Positions 63,950-64,000 of a stretch of DNA of 64,000 bases are shown here, in pieces. Source of the DNA: Pisolithus tinctorius (lineage: Eukaryota; Basidiomycota; Agaricomycetes; Boletales; Pisolithaceae); assembly GCA_024663395.1 (NCBI GenBank), contig JANFAH010000011.1, positions 124,001 through 188,000 on the forward strand. The letters run 5' to 3'. Each line of letters starts with the position of its first letter. Position 1 is the first letter of the stretch. Both the position numbers and the translations under genes were made by a program. The notes beneath the pieces are model-generated. The model made no database searches and had not been told where the DNA came from. It worked only from the letters and a program-made list of their open reading frames with translations.

Positions 63950-64000
63950 GGGCTGACCTGAGATTGCTTGCAGGCGAGCAGAGCGCCAAATGCATGGTCA

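Noticed and set aside
1..64000. tRNA, rRNA or CRISPR-like arrays
   Set aside because: No cloverleaf with a GGTTCGA-type T-loop in the right setting, no rRNA-like conserved stretches and no regularly spaced direct repeats were found by eye.

Overview
The window looks like nuclear DNA of a basidiomycete fungus, most likely an agaricomycete (mushroom or polypore class). Genes are split by many short introns of about 45-75 bp with GT-AG or occasional GC-AG borders. Conserved genes sit very close together. Lineage-typical families are present: DUF6534 membrane proteins, IRG-like GTPases and a PIF/Harbinger transposon. All gene models were built by eye from reading frames, splice sites and protein motifs; no database search was run. 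There are no rRNA, tRNA or CRISPR signals that I can support.

Layout. (1) 1-7.9 kb: two tandem, nearly identical 10-exon aldehyde dehydrogenase genes, each with a 14-nt microexon. (2) 8.2-9.9 kb: a lone IRG-like GTPase gene, apparently a dispersed copy of the one at 38.8-40.2 kb. (3) 10-18 kb: a decayed accessory stretch with relics of a FAD-linked oxidase and perhaps a hydrophobin, an apparently live DUF6534 membrane-protein gene, and a mitochondrial-type methionine aminopeptidase. (4) 18.4-35.4 kb: a dense block of conserved genes: Efm2-like lysine methyltransferase, nucleoporin Nup192, TFIIB, ribosome-biogenesis factor Rrs1, TFIID subunit TAF4, a Barentsz/CASC3-like exon-junction protein and a soluble epoxide hydrolase. 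(5) 36-60 kb: a fast-evolving cluster with five apparently intact IRG-like GTPase genes, one full-length GTPase gene interrupted by a stop codon, one truncated relic, three copies of an unrecognised multi-pass membrane protein that bracket the array, and a 20-exon DUF6534 gene. (6) 60-64 kb: a PIF/Harbinger element with transposase and Myb/SANT-like accessory gene, cut by the window edge.

The most interesting part is region 5 together with the copy at 8.5 kb. The encoded proteins join an N-terminal alanine/glutamate/arginine-rich coiled coil to an IRG (p47-type) GTPase domain. Most begin with a Met-Gly-x-x-x-Ser N-myristoylation-like motif. One paralogue has swapped the coiled coil for a hydrophobic segment. 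Tandem duplication, promoter duplication, a nonsense allele and a truncated relic show birth-and-death turnover, the pattern expected of conflict or self/non-self genes. The neighbouring membrane proteins are duplicated in the same interval. A shared membrane-directed function is an inference, not shown by the sequence.
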